The notes under the pieces were generated by a model. It did no database searches. It had not been told where the DNA came from and saw nothing but the letters and a program-made list of their open reading frames with translations. Shown piece by piece: positions 10,901 through 27,277 of a DNA stretch of 59,961 nt; the first letter of the stretch is position 1; each line of letters starts with the position of its first letter. The stretch spans positions 1-59,961 of the forward strand of contig JAFREE010000146.1 in assembly GCA_019400425.1 (NCBI GenBank), written 5' to 3'. The DNA is from Hymenochaete sp. R1 (taxonomy: Eukaryota > Basidiomycota > Agaricomycetes > Hymenochaetales > Hymenochaetaceae). The position numbers and the translations under genes are program-made.

Positions 10901-13900
10901 TCTTGCAATATACGGTTATGCGGCGTTGAGCTTTGAAGTGACAAAAGGATTCCGAGATGCTTGTTCATCCAATCTGCCATACTATGGGTCTCCATCTTTG
11001 AAATAGGCGAGAAGATATCCCCGAAAAGTCCGGCGTTACAATCAGCTACGATAGCATTTTCACCGTCAGACCGCAAATTTTGCAAAAACTTGTCTGTGAG
11101 TCGAAGAATGTCGCTGACGACCATGAACGGCGTCCACAAGCAGCGAAGATGTGCCTGAAGCAATTTATTTCAGTCCCAAATTTCATTTCTACACGAAGAT
11201 CTCAACTCACTGTTGAAGAGCCTGATTCCAGCACACCTTCCACTGTTTTCACCCAATGCTGAGTGATAGGCGAGACCAGAGAACGATCCTCGTTGGAATT
11301 AGGGTCCAATGTATCGACCAGTATTCGTTGTAGCTCTGTAATAAGGGTTAAATGAGAAACAAAAATTCTAAGCATACCAAAACACATTACCAGTATTTTC
11401 AATTGCTTCAGCCTCAGCCGTACAAGCGAACTTCGTCATGCACAAGTTATCCTCGAATAACCATGACTTCAATTGTGTGAATTCTCTCGGATCATTTAAC
11501 ATAGCCTTAGCATGACCTAACATCCAGCCAATCACACGTAAAACGCCAGCGGTTGTTGCCGCGTTTCCTTGGGTGAGTCGAAAAGTCAGGATACCAATGC
11601 ATCGTTGATAAGCCGCAGCCGATGAGTGCGTGTCTTGCTTTAAATTGCTTAGTAGGGTTGGAAGGCGAACAGGTGAATGCTTGAGATCGAACTCCTCGGG
11701 ACGAGCGTGTATGAGCAACCAGTCAGATCGACACCTATACAGAAAGAGATTACGAAGAGTATCAGTAGTCACCTCTAAGCTAGTATTCGTTTATCTAGAC
11801 GCACCACTGACAAATCAAGTCATCGGAAAGCGCCCACAGCAGACCGCCCGCCGGAGACAGGTGCAGCATGAACTCGGCAAGGGCTTGTGCATGAAGGCGC
11901 TCAATGACCGCTGCGACTCGCCGGATGACTTCCGCAGTAAGCGGCTGATCTACTAGTCGCACCCAGTCGACGAGTTCGTACGCTTGTATGACGTCTGCGG
12001 ATGAGTTCTGGACGCCTAAAATTTATTATGTGAGATAACAAAGGCAAGCATTCGTTATCTAGACAGCATGATTTACCAGGTTCGATTGTTTCTATCTGTT
12101 CCAAGGACGAATCTACAATCTTTGAAATGCCGATATCCGCATCCATGCTACGAGTCAATTCTATCTCTCCTCGAGTTGGTCTGCATTGTGAAATGCAAGC
12201 TTTCAACAACAGGCACTCCGACTTCCACGCGGCTGTCATGACAGGGTACTCCTGCGCGACCCCCACCTGAACCAGACTCTTTTCAAGTCTGCTGATAAGT
12301 ACAGAGCATGATTCCGGACTCGACTGCTTTCCGATGACGGCCACTATGACTTTCCGGATGAACGTCACAATAGCAAGGATATCGGATGCTTCCAGGAGAC
12401 TGACTTTTACCTTAGCTGCGAGTTGTTCGAGGCACACGACCATGACGGGACTGATCCTGGGTACCGTAATGCCTTCTTGTTGTACGGTGATTTCAACGGC
12501 ACTGTCGGAAGTCGAAAGCGACGATGAGTTTCTCGCAAAAATAGTGTCCAGCTCTTCCAAATAGCGATGCGGGGTTCTACCGCACCTCATCAGGCACTCT
12601 TCGAAAAAAGCAAGCACCGGTGACTTTTCGTCTTTGAGAGGCGCATCATCAGGCGACTCCGTTCCCGATGCTCGGATGCCGACTGGCAATGCATCGAGCC
12701 AGAGCCCAAGCTCAGTAGGGTCATGTTGGAATAAAAGAGTTGGTCGAAGGATTGAGGTTAGAAGAGAGGAGACGGCAGAAGCCGTATAGCGTGCTGAACT
12801 GGTTGTACCGCTTAGGGCCCCACGGGTCGAGGTCTTTGAAATAAGGAAGATATGGAGAAGAATGAAGATATTCGAGGGAGATGACGGTGCTCAAGGTGAG
12901 GAAGACAGTCAGGCCAGACGAGGTGAAAGAACGAAAAATAGCTCACTGGCTTTGGAGTTCCAAACAAACTGCTCGTTTTCTGAAAGCATTTTTAGGACAT
13001 GGAGTTCCCGTAGCCTGTCCATTCCATGCATTTCCCTTTCTTCCCCTCCTTCCATCGGTCCGTAATTAATTTCGTTATCTGCAGTTTCCAAGAAACTTTG
13101 CATCGATTTGCCTACATCATACCGCGCCTCGGCGACCATTGCAGGTACGCACCGGTGATACAACCAAACTAGCCTCTCCGCTAATTCATTCATCATTGAG
13201 CCCCTCGCATCTGTAGCCGAGTTTGAGTGTCCATTTCCCTTTCCCTTCCTTTTATCTGAGCTTGACATCAGACCCGAGCGATTCGCATTTGCGAACGCTA
13301 AAATGACTCCAAATTCTGGCACCCTTCTCCTCACTTCCTTTTCCATCTCCTCTCTCCTTTTCCCCCATTCTCCACCTCCTGCTTCTTCCTCCAGCGCGCT
13401 CTCCACCTTTCCGAGCTCATAAAGAACAGATTCACATTTCTGCAAGCAGCGAGCGAGTGTAAGGGCCGCAGTGTGCCGGACCAATGCGGATGCGTGTTGA
13501 AGAGCCTTGGTCACATGAGGCTTGAAGAAATTGGACATAGAAGGGAGGACATTCTCGATAATATTCTGCAATGGAGGTGGAGTTGGATTGAATTGTGCGG
13601 GGAGTCCCGTCGAAGAAGACCCTATGGCCCCGGTCGGGAGGTGGAAACATTCCTTGGGAACGGGTAGCGAAACAACAGAACCGAGAAATGAGACACTCGC
13701 GATCCACTTGGAGGACAGCCGTGGCTCTAACACGAGGCCTGCTGATGATAAGTAACTCGCGACGAGCTCAGGGCAAGCTCGTACTATCCTCAATGCGAGC
13801 TCTTGTTGCCTCAGGTCATCCGTGACTTTCAGACCTTTTATAATGTTCGCAAGGATTTTATTATAAACTCTCCCTTTCTTTCCTGTGATTGATGTGGAAG

Positions 13901-15193
13901 GAGGATCTGAAAGGGAGGATGATGGATCGGTATCGATCCTGGGAGGGTACCATCCCTTATCAGCGAAGCAGATCCCGATGCCGCGGTGCGTGCAGATGGC
14001 GAGAAGGAAATGGTGAATGATATCTGCTGGGATATTTTCTGTGTCGTTTTCCAATCCCTCTGCCGAACTCCGTTCGTAGAGTTTCAATAGCTTTAAAGTT
14101 AAAAGAAGCGTTGATGAATTATTTGATCTAGTCAACGAATAACAAATGAAAAGATGCATACGTGTTGTATCGTCACTTCTCCAAAGACTCCCACCTTTGC
14201 TGTTCGGCGCACTCTGGCGTCTTGCCATAGCTCGACCCATAACGTCTCGAGAACCCATCGCACGATATCAGGTGGATCAGCTGACAAACCCTTGAAGATA
14301 GAGAGAAAAACATCACGTTGAGATTGTGCGTCAAGGAACAAGCTTTTGATGGTTGAGGAATAGTGGAAAAAAGAAAGGACATATTGCAGAGTAAGGATGC
14401 GGATGTCAGGGTTTAAGAGAGAGCTTGCAGGTGATTTCGAGTCCTTGCCCTTCCTGCGCATGTAAAGCAAATTTCGAAGCACCTGTTGCATCGCTCCTTC
14501 AGTTTGAAACTTAAAGTCATATAAAGAGAGACGCACTTTGACGTCCCATATAAAGCCCTCGACCAAGGGCTTCTGCTCCTTCCCTTGTGCAAAATTTGAC
14601 ATTGAAATCAGCAGCTTCATCGTTGAAAGGGTGAGCTCGGAATGAGAGTCAGCCAAGTATGAGTGAATTTTCCGCATCCATTGCGAAGAATGAAGCTTTT
14701 TAAAAACCGATTGGACAAAGGCGTGATGGATGGAGTGAAATGAAATAAGCGTCAAAGTGCTTGCGAGGATAGATAGGCATGCAGCAGTTGTCGCAGGCTA
14801 AAAGACATTGATTCGTTAAATACGACTTCCGAAAAACGAGTTCAATAACTCGCCTGACTTCCTCGTTCGATGCAAGAAAATAGGTCGTAAGCACCTGTCG
14901 AGCACTCTAACCATTCTGTCACCAGTTGCAGTCGAGAATCTTGAATGGGTAAAGTGACCTCGCTTGTTTTTACAGAAATCTGATTTCTTAGAGACTTCAG
15001 ACCTAGAAAATCATTAATTTCTTTCCTATCCAGTTCACCTGCGGGACTCACTTTCCAACGGGAGTTCAGAAACATTTGATCTAAAGAAGGCCTGTATATC
15101 TCTCCCAGATTGAAAAGGCGAGACTTGTTGTGACGAAGACGAAATCACTTTCGTCTCTAATCTTGGTTTCTTTCGTATATTGTGTGCCACCAT
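7959..15193 (-). CDS. URB1: URB1/NPA1 nucleolar pre-60S ribosome biogenesis factor
   Basis: A 13-exon model (15193-15052, 15002-14854, 14797-14162, 14090-12947, 12889-12077, 12015-11805, 11734-11391, 11335-11211, 11154-9977, 9925-9284, 9231-8800, 8731-8533, 8488-7959) encodes about 2180 aa, within the range of URB1 proteins (1760-2270). Seen: the N-terminal URB1 region with RLQLVTEWLECSTGAYDLF, NPDIRILTLQYVLSFFHYSS and VFGEVTIQHLLKLYERS; long helical repeat-like middle; and the C-terminal domain with LLHLYGGTLSLADQRIFSLF. Known role: nucleolar scaffold of early pre-60S particles. Start: the ATG at 15193 is the first in this frame. Oddities: intron 2 has a GC donor (GCGAGT, at 14853), and one base seems missing near 10146-10156 within exon 9, where the conserved frame shifts. 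The last intron (about 8532-8489) has two possible junctions. A second clue to identity is the length and the all-helical, weakly conserved character. Confidence 0.82.
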
Positions 15194-15624
15194 GATGGAG
15201 TCTTTAATTCTTCGGCTTGTCCTCACGATGCTTTTGAGCAGAGTCAATCAAACTTTTCATGAGTGTGATGGGTGAGAAGCAAGAATCTGCAGAAAGCCGA
15301 GAAATTAATTCCGATCATTTTTGACGCAAAATATCACGTGCCCTGTTTCCGGCTGCGTTCAACTTTCGGTGTTGGGTTGTAGCTGTTGTAGCAGGCCCTC
15401 CTAACCCATTGACCACTACCTCCAACGTTTTGCGCTCGAGATCCCTGAATATTTTAGGCACACTACATTGTAAGTAGTCAATATCGCCAAGGGTCTTGCG
15501 TACTAATTTCAGCGTTCAATCACGCAGATCGAAGGTCAAGAGAGCGCATACATTTTGACGTAGAATCTAGACTAGCTCGAAGGGAATTTCAATAAACCCC
15601 AGCTTTGAGAAATAACATCAGACA
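15194..15624. other. divergent promoter region, URB1 / Crinkler-type gene
   Basis: 431 bp between the two divergent start codons. No coding sequence seen; it should hold both promoters. Confidence 0.5.
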
Positions 15625-16986
15625 ATGCAGGAACTTGAAGGTACTATTTGCTCATAAATATGCGCACTCGTTACTAAGACTCGGTGGTGTAGCGGAAGAA
15701 CGCGCCGTTCGTCGTGGTTTTATTTCCAACCGCAACCCGGACGATCCACCCGCTCGATATGCGGACCCTCGACACTGGAATTGGTTACCATTCCCGCACA
15801 CTACCGCAGGCCAACCAGGGCGTTTCAATCTCCAACGGCAATCAAAAGTCGTTGTTTTCGCCTTTATGGGCCGTCATGTCTTCCGCCGACTTTGGGAATG
15901 CGCAGCGGAGTATGAGAAGGACCCGTTCCGGTCGTATTCGAAGGTCTGTGTTCACGGTTGCTCTGGGACGGGGAAGTCGCACTTGCTCGCTGCGCTTGCT
16001 TGCTTGCTCACCCATGAAGGAAAGCGAGTAATATACGTACCGGATTGCATACTCCTGTTGGAGAACTTTTTTGCTGAAATGCGCTCTGCTCTTCAATTTG
16101 CGTTTCCCGAGTACGCGAGCACGATGGACGCGTGGCACGACATTGAATCTGTCCGCGATTTCTGTCGTGCATGGAGGAAAAGCGGGTCGTTGTTCTTCGT
16201 CTTGGACCAGCGGGAGGCACTCGACCCAGTTCCGGATGATCCAGATAGGAAACGGAAAGACCGTGTGAGGGAAATGTTGGATGAACTTGTCACTCGGAAT
16301 TTCTTGGTGTTCAGTGCCTCGGCGGATTCCAAGGCGTATCGTCCACGTCCAGGGAAACGCACGAATATCAAGGACTTTTACTTACAAGGCGGATTTGGCG
16401 AGGTAATATACCATTATTCAAGTCATGAAAGCAATTTCAAGTTATTTTAATTATAGGAAGAGATGAGCTGGTGGTGGAAACATAATGTCAAATCCCTTCC
16501 CTCCATCCGACCCGACGAGCGTAAGTTCGTTGAAGACCTCACCGGATGTAACCCGCTACTTCTCCGGCCTCTTCTCCGCTCCAAAGAACGCCAATTCCTC
16601 GATTGCAAAGACCAGTTCCTTGCTTCGGAAGAACTCGTTGCCGTTAGAACATGCGTTCTCGGCTTCTTGGCGAAGAAACAGGAGCAGTGGGGTCCAAACA
16701 ACCCTAACTTAGAAAAATCGTACGTACTATGGATGGCCTTCGCCCTTTATCAATTGAACTCATTACTCACGGGACTCGGGTGACTCTCAGCTTCTTCAAG
16801 CACATGGATGCATGTGTTCGAGAAATATTTATTTCTGCTCCAGATGACGAAAACTACGACCCTCGCTTCTTTTACTTCACGATGGTTAATGGTGCGTGGC
16901 AGGGCCACTGCCAATGCGGGATAGTACGAGATGTGATGGAACAGAAAATCATGGAATATAAGGACTACGCAAAGACGAAGCGGTGA
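15625..16986 (+). CDS. Crinkler (CRN)-type P-loop NTPase-like protein
   Basis: Four exons (15625-15640, 15693-16402, 16457-16719, 16791-16986) give 394 aa. Seen: FAFMGRHVFRRLWECA before the nucleotide site; Walker A GCSGTGKSHLLAALACLL; GKRVIYVPDCILLLE; a Walker B-like strand LFFVLDQREALD; FLVFSASADSKAYR; EEMSWWWKHNVKSLP; and DLTGCNPLLLRPLL. From memory of the family, this order is that of the P-loop NTPase domain found in Crinkler-type proteins of mushrooms and mycorrhizal fungi, which are related to STAND/AAA-like ATPases. No N-terminal LFLAK-type header, signal peptide or nuclease domain is seen, so the protein looks like a stand-alone NTPase domain with a short C-terminal tail. Exon 1 has only 16 nt; it is chosen because its phase fits and because its intron carries a good branch-site sequence (TTACTAAG). 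Cellular role unknown. Confidence 0.6.
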
Positions 16987-17171
16987 ACGAGTTACAGCAG
17001 CACAAAATCCTGTACATTTTCTTGAGAGACGTTTATCTCATATATATTGGTCTATTCGTTTGTTTTGCCCCCTTTTAATTCGGTGTTGTACACTGGCGTT
17101 GTACATGTAGATACCAGCAGCTTCATTTTGTTTATACCGTACAACAAGCGCATTATCTTATCAATGCGCGA

Positions 17172-19076
17172 TTACTTCTTGCTTTGCCCCTCCAAATACT
17201 TCTCCCACCCCACGTCCTCAAGCCTATCCACCTTCCCAAGTACCTCCTGCTGCTGCTTCGTCATGAATTCCTCCATCCTTTCAAACAGCCTCGGCTCGCT
17301 GACCCCAAGCATCTTCACCGCCAACAACCCCGCATTCGTACCGTTGTTGATCGCTACAGTTGCAACGGGAACGCCTCTCGGCATCTGAACGATACTGTAC
17401 AGCGAGTCCACCCCATCGAGTGCTGTGCTACTCCTCACAGGCATGCCAATAACAGGCAGAGGAGTCATTGCAGCGACCATCCCTGGAAGATGAGCCGCCC
17501 CTCCTGCCCCAGCAATGACCACCCTTAACCCTCTCGACGCCGCGCCACGAGCATATTCGAACATCCGATCCGGCGTGCGGTGCGCAGAAACGATGGTTAG
17601 TTCGTATGGGATATCAAAGGAGGCGAGGACGCGCGCGGCGGGAGCCATGACGGACAGATCGGAGTCGGAGCCCATGATGATACCTATGAGAGGGTTCTTC
17701 GAGGCTTTCCCGCTGGAATTAGATGGAAGGAATGGAGCATAGAGATCAACGGACTCGGGCGTGGAATCTGGGAGAGCATCGAGAAGTGGTCGGAGGCATT
17801 GGCGGACGTCGGAGTCTGACTGACCCACGATTGTGATGTGTCCCATCTTGCGACCTTTCCTGCATTCGTTTTTGCCGTAGAGATGGACAGTCGCGCCTGG
17901 AACAGAGAGGGCATTATGAACAATGCGAGTGATTTCATCCATGGAAGAGGAGTAACCAAGGAGATTCAGCATCGCTGCACTAGAAACTTTGAGGGAGGTT
18001 GAGCCGAGGGGAAGGGAGAGGATAGCTCGGAGATGGTTTTCGTATTGGGAAGTGTAGCATGCTTCGATGGTGTAGTGTCCAGAGTTATGCGGCCGTGGGG
18101 CAATTTCGTTCACGAGAAGGTCATCTGTGAGCTTCGGATGAGCCAACGACATCAAGTGAAAGCAGTTATCAAAATGTACCATTGTCAAGTAAGAACATCT
18201 CTACGCCAAATATACCTGCTCCCGAAAAAGTCGCGATTGTTTTCTCAGCAAGTTCCCGTGCTCGAGATACCACATCTTTCTTTGAGTGTCGCAGGGGTGC
18301 ATAGACGATGTGGCAGATATTGTTTTTATGAACGGTCTCGACAACAGGGTACGATCGCACTTCTCCCGAAGTCGTCCGTACGACCATGACCGCCACTTCC
18401 TTAGCCAATGACACCATCCTCTCAGCGTACAAGGGTCTATCCCCAAGAGCCTTCAAGGCCTCCTCCGTCCTGCCTAGATCAGACACAACAAAGTTTCCCC
18501 GGCCGTCGTAGGCCATCGTTCGACTTTTGAGCATGAGCGGAAGACCGAGCTGAGCCGCTGCCTTCTCTACCCCCTCTTTTGATGAATCGACGCACATGTA
18601 CTCCGCAACAGGTATCCCTTTAGCAGCAAGATGTTCCTTCTGCGCGAACTTATCCTGGATGATTCGAATAGTATTCGGACTGGGATGGACCTCCACCTTT
18701 GAAGACTTTTCTATCTCCTCAAGTATATCAACATTGACATGCTCAATCTCGACTGTGAGGACGTCAACCTTCTCCGCGAGCTCTCTGATTTTGACCGGAT
18801 CCGAGAACGCGCCATCGACGTGGCCGAGTTCAGGTTTCGGGTTTAGCACTTGCTTCGCTGGGGCGTGGTCACCAACGTCCAAGATGGAAACGTCGATGTT
18901 GAGCAAAGCAGCGGACTGGGCTAGCATCCGGCCCAGCTGCCCTCCGCCTCATCGGCAATCAGCATGAGAAACGACGCGAAAGAATAAAGCTGAACATCAC
19001 GTCAGCCATAATCGAATCATTTACGACATTACTCAGACGTACTCTCACCTAGAATTCCGACTTTCTTCTTCTCCAT
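17172..19076 (-). CDS. ADE2: phosphoribosylaminoimidazole carboxylase (AIR carboxylase)
   Basis: Three exons (19076-19049, 18947-18180, 18124-17172) give 582 aa, close to the usual 560-580. Seen: [15 protein letters not shown] at the N-terminus (formed across intron 1); the ATP-grasp body with [26 protein letters not shown] and [18 protein letters not shown]; then the PurE-like domain with [34 protein letters not shown] and [12 protein letters not shown]. Known role: in the cytosol it converts aminoimidazole ribonucleotide to CAIR in de novo purine synthesis. The fused PurK-PurE arrangement is the fungal form; its loss commonly gives red adenine auxotrophs. It converges with the Crinkler-type gene (185 bp between stops). 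Exon 1 encodes just nine codons plus one base. Confidence 0.97.
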
Positions 19077-20909
19077 CTTACGCTCGAAGGCTGGTTGTAG
19101 ACGAGCAAAGTAAGACACGGAAAGGCGCGTGATGCTCAAATTTGCAGCTCAGTTTCCATTTATTTGGTCATATTTACATGTGGCTACACATTCTCACAAC
19201 TCCTCGCTCTCTTCCTTTCTTTAAACCAGTAAGGCGTGTCACCAAGAACTTGAATCAGAGTTATTTATTAAATTCATGGCCCGATATATTCAATATTTAA
19301 GAGCCCAGAATAGTAACATACAAAATTTTCGATTTTGCACCTAGATGTATTCCACCCGTCTAAAGTGCAATCGATTATCTCCTTTCCTCCCATTTGGTTC
19401 ATTGCAAACCTTCATTTCTCCCCTCCCACTCTTGCTCAATCCTTCTTTTTTCCTCTTTCTGTCACTTCTCAGCCATCGGAAAGATAAATTTGGTGGAACC
19501 ATGTCTTTTTTCAGCACACCCAGGAATGATGACATTCCTAACATTTCCATTCCTGAATTCTTACGTCGGAGTCCTTGCCTAGAGCTACTGTAGCGGTACG
19601 TTCAAATGTTTCTTCTCCCTGCCTCATGATTATTTCTGGCCAAGTGTCTTCCCCTTTCCCGTCGATTGGATGCCTTTTTTTCAATTTAAGGTACATATTG
19701 CATATTACTCTTCGTCTGCTGTCTTAAACGATGTGGCGCACCATCCACCTCGGCGCATCTCGTTACCGTCTCTGGTGAGTAACGTATGATAAATCACCCT
19801 CATCCAAACGTCTCAAAATTATTACTATTTCTCATTCAATATCATCCTCCGCTGTCTGTCCCACTACACATTACTAAAAAAAGCGTTGTACACTATGCCA
19901 GACGCGATTTTCGACAAGACTTCCTTTGAAAGGCGGGAGGCAAAGACTATCATGTCCTTCGATGCACCAAAGGAGACACACGCAGTAGCTCTGGGTCACC
20001 TCCTGCAGATAATGAGAGAGAGCGTGAACGTCCAAGCTAGTAGAATAGGCCTTCAGAATATCCCAGAACGTGTTAGCACGGGTGTACAAACAGTCTAGAG
20101 CATACTTGCATCGGTTTGCCGATTCTATTGGTAAACTAGTCGTACTTCAGCGGGAAAGCGCCGTCTTTTCTTGAATGATTATACGTGCAATGTCTCACAG
20201 GTTAAATGCAAATCTTTCTTTGTGCTAATGCTTAAGAATCTGCTATGCATGTGTTGAGGAGAGGGGCTATCATGATCATGCCGCCGGATGAGGTAAACGA
20301 CACTGACCCGCATAGATGATCAGAACAAGATCGCTTTGTGCATAATCCGGGACCCTCGTTAATTCACTTGTGTTTGATTCACATAATTGAGCTGAGCTTT
20401 GATGGCGATGAGCATGGCATATCCGGCGGGTGCTCCTAAGTGACCGGAAACTTGAAGGTAAACAGTTGCTGCAGCCTTTTTAATATTTTATGCCCTCGAC
20501 GCAAAGCCGCTGGTCGATTCTACAATCATTCCCATGTCACACACGGAAGTCCTTCTTCGGTGCACGCCTGTACAGATACGTCAGGCATACATGTTAGAAA
20601 AGTAGTCTATGACACGCACTTGCCCTGACAGCGATTACGACGAGGCGGTATTGAAGAGACCCCGCTTTCTTCCAAAGACCCCGATGTTGCTGGTGTTTTG
20701 CTTTCTGATTGTCGAACCAAACGCCATAACGGTATGTAGGTCGAGAAGGTGGACGATAAATCGGAGCCGCTCGTGATTTCCGTTACAATGGACGAACCTA
20801 TTGGAAATGGTACAATCGCCTCCGACTTGAGACAATATTCAAGAGAAATTGCTGTGATTATACATTAGACAATATGGAACGAATACAGAAAATGCGAATT
20901 GCTTCAAAA
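19077..20909. other. 1.8-kb intergenic stretch with a pyrimidine tract and short ORFs
   Basis: Largest gene-poor stretch between conserved genes. A C/T-rich tract runs from about 19375 to 19480 on the plus strand and is followed by an ATG at 19501 that opens 30 codons (MSFFSTPRNDDIPNIS..), ending at 19593. A second ATG at 19895 opens 67 codons. Neither resembles a family that I know, and no splice chain links them convincingly. Part of the left end is the ADE2 promoter. Confidence 0.4.
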
Positions 20910-21639
20910 TCAGAGCTTTAGCTGCCGTACGCCATCTTTGTCAACGATTTTTATCATGAACCCATCAACAGTCGTGACGAGTCGCTTTTGGACCTCGTCG
21001 ATACATCTCTTCGCAAGTTCTAAGCCCTCTTCCACGCTGGCATTCGGGTTATGGTACCTGCAAATTAAGAATGAGTATATAGAAATGACAAAGTGAGCCT
21101 GCACGCACCTATCGAGTAAACTCAGAAGGAAGTACATAGAGTACCCATGCGCCCCAAATGGCACATCCGCCTTCGTGCCCATATAGTCCATCCAGTATAA
21201 CTTCGGAATTCCTCCGACGTCCTCCGTCTCGGGTGTGACTGCCTTGGCGCTCGTGTCGAAGCCTCCCAAGAGTAAGTTGACGATATATGGTTTGCGAGAA
21301 CGGATCGCTTGCGCAAGTTCTCGCCGGATCCAATTCGAAGCGGCGAATGGCGTGAGCTCGTGATGATGCCGCATGTGGTTTAAACGAAGGTTGCGCTCGA
21401 TGTATTCCGCAAAGTTTACAGTGTCACCTTGCAAGAGTTTGCATCAATTAATACTGCTCGAATGCGATTGAATGTCACATAAGCGCACCTGGTTCTCCGT
21501 TATAGGACATGAGGAGATGTGGGCCCAATGTCTTCGTCTTGTCCAAGTCCGCCTTGACTCGGACAATCGAGTGTGCGGCGGTTGTGTCAGATACCAGCAT
21601 GGTGTATCCCTTGCCTACGAATCCGAATGAGACCTCCAT
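20910..21639 (-). CDS. PRE1: 20S proteasome subunit beta type-4 (beta-2/PSMB2-like)
   Basis: Three exons (21639-21489, 21427-21109, 21057-20910) give 205 aa, the family length. Seen: GKGYTMLVSDTTAAHSIVRV near the start, LLMSYNGEPGDTVNFAEYI made by joining exons 1 and 2, PYIVNLLLGGFD, LYWMDYMGTKADVPFGAHGY, YHNPNASVEEGLELAKRCI and GFMIKIVDKDGV. These identify the Pre1/PSMB2 subunit of the beta ring. The residue at the mature N-terminus is not the catalytic threonine, as is normal for this non-proteolytic subunit. It functions in the 20S core in nucleus and cytoplasm. No proteasome-associated control element (GGTGGCAAA) was noticed upstream. Confidence 0.95.
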
Positions 21640-22135
21640 AATTTGAAAGAGTACAGTATGCGTGGAGACGGTAGGAGTCTAAGTGAGCGTACGCGAGTTA
21701 TGCAGACGCGTCGCATTGCATTGGACTGGACTTTCGACGCGCGTCGTCCAAACGTGAGACGTAACTGCTATATTTGGTCATCCCGTTATCCACCGTCTTT
21801 TTCAAGTTCAAATTCGCGGAACCCGACGAGGTTGGTGCTCTGGTTCGAGTCTGCTAGCCTCCCACCAATAAGTTCGATGAATGGGAAGAGGCGGGAAATA
21901 AGCGAGCTGCGCACGCTTCGAATGACTTGATGGACAAAGTAGCGTCTGAGGAAACGGCCGAACTCGTCTGCAAAACAGTGCTGCCAATCGCTAATTATTG
22001 TATAAATACATTATACACACCGAATAACAACATAGCAAGTTCCAATAAAAATGTTTGAGATAAGATACAGTGTCCATAATGCACATACACATACAAAAGG
22101 TCAGAAGGGAGGTGAGAATGGTATCGATAGTGAGA
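21640..22135. other. intergenic between SMC3 3' end and PRE1
   Basis: PRE1 promoter plus SMC3 3' untranslated region. No coding sequence supported. Confidence 0.5.
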
Positions 22136-26332
<4,197 letters not shown>

Positions 26333-27277
26333 AGTGGACGTCGTTGGAAGAGGCTCAAACTTGCCAGTGGTTCAGTCGCGACTTTCTCCTCGCGCGTGAC
26401 GCTTAGCACGTGAACGTGACTTTGAAGTCACATAATGAAGAGCAGAAATAACCCCCATCCCCCTCCCCCTGAGCCCGCCCCCAACACCGTCCTCAGATAA
26501 AATGTCGTATCATCAATAACTTTGATTCTCGAACTGAAGGGCGACGCCTAGTATATATATATTATCTACGATGCACGTACACGATCTCTAAAAATGGTAT
26601 GTCTTTATCTATATGTATCTATTTCGATGTCCTTCCGATCGACGTGGCACTGAATGAAAATTAGCAATTGTCCTTCTTAGATGTCTAAACGACTCATCTA
26701 AGCGCTCTAGTGATCAATGTCTTGGTTGTTGCTAGAAAAATTCTCGCGTCGTTGCATGACGTGAATGTATCCGGTCGAGGTAGACTGCACCTGGAGGATT
26801 GTGCGCGAGTGTCGATTCTCGCCTGAGAATGGGTACTATGTCGGTCGAAGTTGATCATAGAAAGGTATTTGCGAATGGTAAAATATGCGTTTTGTCTTGA
26901 GTGAGTCTCTTGATGTAATGCCTTGTTCTTGTTGTCACGAGCTGATCTTGTTCGCATTGGATGGTTTGCTATGATATAGATTTTTTCAAGTCATTCGAAC
27001 AACCGGAGAGCAAAGCTGTGGTGCCTATCGGTACAACAAGTTAGATTTGAGTGCGGATGAAGTCCAATGTTATGGATAACTGAAAGAAAGTGAGTGAGTT
27101 AAAGGAAACTGAATCAAAGGAGCATGTGGGATGCTAAAGAGGCATAAATGAAGGCATAAACTTGGATCGAGGGCATAGATGATTGATAAAGCCTGTCTCT
27201 GCTAAAATCATAAATTGGAAAATGGAGGTCATGATTATGCTTTTGTTCTTTCACAGAACCGAGGGGTCGATCCATTT
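26333..27277. other. intergenic, SMC3 promoter and lipase 3' side
   Basis: 945 bp with no supported gene. A C-rich stretch (about 26452-26485) and an AT run of TATATATATAT (about 26550-26562) are seen. The right end is the 3' flank of the patatin-like gene. Confidence 0.5.

Noticed and set aside
19895..20098. 67-codon ORF with an ATG start in the ADE2-PRE1 gap
   Set aside because: The opposite strand is open over the same bases, and neither product resembles a known family; no intron signals support extension.
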